Below are positions 6,763 to 8,428 of a stretch of 8,428 nt of DNA, piece after piece; within the stretch, counting starts at the first letter, position 1, and each line of letters opens with the position of its first letter. The stretch is taken from the NCBI GenBank assembly GCA_018646565.1, contig JABGUO010000230.1, forward strand, positions 1-8,428, written 5' to 3'. The notes beneath the pieces were generated by a model. That model searched no databases. It saw only the letters and a program-made list of their open reading frames with translations, and was not told the origin of the DNA. Position numbers and translations under genes: made by a program. The DNA is from Opitutia bacterium (lineage in GTDB: Bacteria; Verrucomicrobiota; Verrucomicrobiia; Opitutales; Seribacteraceae).

Positions 6763-8061
6763 ATGAAGACTGATATGTATAAACTGGATGAATTGAATCG
6801 TAGGGAATTTGTAGCAAGTGCTGCGAAAGCTTGTCTCGGGGTTGGACTCATGCCAATGGCAGGTTCCTACATCCACAACAGTGTAAGTGCACTTACCCCT
6901 GGTTCTAGACCTGCGAAAGCACGGTATGTAATTTATTTAAATATGACTGGTGCGATGTCTCACCTTGATACTTTTGGAACTAATCCAGATGCACCGGATA
7001 TTCAGGGACCAACCAAGTCCATAGCCACTTCGGCAGACGGAGTATTTCTTTCCGAGAATTTACCCCTCACTGCTAAACACATGCACAATGCTGCAATCAT
7101 CAAGACAATGTCCACCAGTCAGGGTGCACATGAACAAGCCAGTTACTTGATGCACACCAGTTACCTTAAACGTGGTACTATTGCCCACCCCACTTTTGGA
7201 AGCTGGGTATCGAAACTTTCAGGAAGCATCAACACAACCATTCCAATGAATGTACAAATTGGCTCGAATCCAGCCGGTGCCGGTTTCCTCGAATCCAAAC
7301 ATGGTCCCTTACCCATCGGAAATCCATCTGCCGGTTTGGCAAACAGCAAGTCTGCTGATTACTTGGACGAGTCTCGATTTGGTGGCAGATTAGCATTGGC
7401 TCAGAAGATGAATGCTTCCTACCTCAACCAATACGACCAAAAACAGGTCCGTGCCTATTCTGACCTGTACAAAGACGCGGTCAAACTGATGCGTAGTGAA
7501 GACTTAAAGGCATTTGATATCACACAGGAACCTGAGCAAATGCACGAGCTTTATGGTAAATCAAATTTTGGTCAGGGTTGTCTTCTTGCCCGCCGCTTAA
7601 TTGAAAACCAGGTCCGTTATGTAGAAGTAAGTCGTGGTGGTTGGGATACTCATGATAACAATTTTGAAGCAGTGGCTAATAACTGCCTGGATATTGACAA
7701 AGCTTTAAGTGCCCTATTGCTCGACCTCGAAATGCGTGGTCTGTTAAAGGAAACAATGGTGGTTCTGACTTCGGAGTTCGGACGTACACCTAAAATTAAT
7801 CCACGTGATGGACGGGACCACTGGCCCTATGGTTTCACCGCTTTTCTCGCTGGTGGCGGAATTAAAGGTGGCACCGTTTACGGTAAAATGGACAAAGTGG
7901 GCCGCAACCCCGAAGAGGGTAAATTTGTTGATCCAGCATCCTTAAACGCCACCATTGCACACGCGCTTGGTCTACCATTGAATGATGTTCAATACTCCCC
8001 ATCAGGAAGGCCTTTCACGGTTGCCCATGATGGAAATCCATTGTTCGAAGTATTGGCGTAA
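6763..8061 (+). CDS. DUF1501 family protein with Tat-type signal
   Basis: This 432-residue protein has a twin-arginine-type N-terminus, LNRREFVASAAKA (11-23) followed by a hydrophobic stretch, so folded export by Tat is likely. DUF1501 landmarks appear in order: SHLDTFG (66-72), HEQASYLMH (123-131), GGWDTHDNN (292-300), SEFGRTP (337-343) and GRDHWP (350-355). These Asp/His/Glu motifs belong to the alkaline-phosphatase/sulfatase-like fold and probably hold metal ions. Full-length family members are about this size, so the gene looks complete. Usual members read GGPSHLDTFD at the first motif; here it is TGAMSHLDTFG, a moderate variation. DUF1501 genes are habitual partners of DUF1549/DUF1553 genes in Planctomycetota and Verrucomicrobiota, and this pair follows the rule. 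The enzymatic activity and substrate are not known. A strong Shine-Dalgarno sequence supports the start, and the next gene begins 16 bases after the stop. Confidence 0.93.
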   Translation: MKTDMYKLDELNRREFVASAAKACLGVGLMPMAGSYIHNSVSALTPGSRPAKARYVIYLNMTGAMSHLDTFGTNPDAPDIQGPTKSIATSADGVFLSENLPLTAKHMHNAAIIKTMSTSQGAHEQASYLMHTSYLKRGTIAHPTFGSWVSKLSGSINTTIPMNVQIGSNPAGAGFLESKHGPLPIGNPSAGLANSKSADYLDESRFGGRLALAQKMNASYLNQYDQKQVRAYSDLYKDAVKLMRSEDLKAFDITQEPEQMHELYGKSNFGQGCLLARRLIENQVRYVEVSRGGWDTHDNNFEAVANNCLDIDKALSALLLDLEMRGLLKETMVVLTSEFGRTPKINPRDGRDHWPYGFTAFLAGGGIKGGTVYGKMDKVGRNPEEGKFVDPASLNATIAHALGLPLNDVQYSPSGRPFTVAHDGNPLFEVLA

Positions 8062-8077
8062 TTCGCCCTATTCAATA

Positions 8078-8428
8078 ATGGCGGGACACTGGTTTGTAAT
8101 TTTTTCTTTTATACTCGGTTTTTCTCACTTTTCGTGGGGAGAAGAACCCTTTCGTACCTTTACCGCTTCTTCAGGCCAAGCTTTCGGGGGGCGTGTACTC
8201 AGTTACGAAGGACAAACTTTCTACATTGAAGGTAAGGATAAAAAGCTTTACCCCGTTCCCTTCAAGCAGTTATCTCAAGATGATCAAAAATATCTGATTC
8301 AAATAGCAAGGGCAGGAAAAATCCCGGAAGGTGACCCTAGAAAATTAGACGCTGTTGAAAAACCGGATGAAAAGCCTTCCGTTGTCTCAAATACGGAAGA
8401 AACTACGAATCCAAGACCAATCGCTAAA
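8078..8428 (+). CDS. Exported SHD1-like domain protein, 3' end outside window
   Basis: The frame opens with ATG at 8078 and is still open at the last base, giving 117 residues. Residues 1-21 form a Sec signal peptide (hydrophobic core FVIFSFILGF, likely cleavage after SWG). Residues 24-75 are an SHD1-like module: FRTFTASSGQAFGGRV, then YEGQTFYIEGKDKK, then FKQLSQDDQKYL. A Lys/Glu/Pro-rich linker begins near 80 and continues to the window edge, so a further domain probably lies downstream. The module closely parallels the N-terminus of the DUF1549 protein two genes upstream: both have R-x-F, then GQ, G-x-V and a DQ pair, at nearly the same positions. The 16-base gap after the DUF1501 stop places it in the same operon. 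It has no Shine-Dalgarno sequence. The SHD1 domain was defined in yeast Sla1, where it binds NPFxD peptides; its bacterial role is unknown. Confidence 0.8.
   Translation, partial: MAGHWFVIFSFILGFSHFSWGEEPFRTFTASSGQAFGGRVLSYEGQTFYIEGKDKKLYPVPFKQLSQDDQKYLIQIARAGKIPEGDPRKLDAVEKPDEKPSVVSNTEETTNPRPIAK

Overview
The window looks like a chromosomal segment of a Verrucomicrobiota bacterium, probably an Opitutae-like marine or aquatic lineage. Planctomycetota is the main alternative. The indicators are an adjacent DUF1549/DUF1553 and DUF1501 gene pair, Sla1-homology-domain-1 (SHD1)-like modules behind Sec signal peptides, a GYF_2 plus membrane-domain protein, a multihaem cytochrome with a TPR tail, and mostly poor Shine-Dalgarno sequences. 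This placement is inferred from gene content only; there is no rRNA or other phylogenetic marker.

Layout. Positions 1-360 hold no convincing gene, only a small cluster of short phased repeats. A small Phd/YefM-type antitoxin-like gene (361-630, +) stands alone, with no toxin gene beside it. It converges on a large minus-strand gene (713-3022) for a probable lipoprotein with eight CXXCH haem-binding motifs, a HEAT-like stretch and a C-terminal TPR array. Divergent from it, 98 bases away, is a GYF_2 domain protein with a multi-pass membrane domain (3121-3948, +). After a 249-base gap comes an apparent operon on the plus strand: a Sec-exported DUF1549/DUF1553 protein (4198-6732), a Tat-type DUF1501 protein (6763-8061), and the first 117 codons of another exported SHD1-like protein (8078 onward, running off the window).

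How the genes may work together. DUF1549/DUF1553 and DUF1501 genes typically occur as pairs in Planctomycetota and Verrucomicrobiota. The first carries a haem-binding CXXCH and the second has an alkaline-phosphatase/sulfatase-like fold; their biochemical role is not established. Together with the nearby octahaem protein, the window suggests an extracytoplasmic redox and degradation module, but a functional link between the cytochrome gene and the operon is inference. The most unusual feature is two tandem copies of a YHS/TRASH-like cysteine motif (CPI...CCNGC), flanked by Met/Ser-rich linkers, inserted in the C-terminal part of the DUF1553 region. This would give the protein a metal-binding module on top of its haem site.

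No tRNA, rRNA, CRISPR array, insertion sequence or convincing intrinsic terminator was seen.
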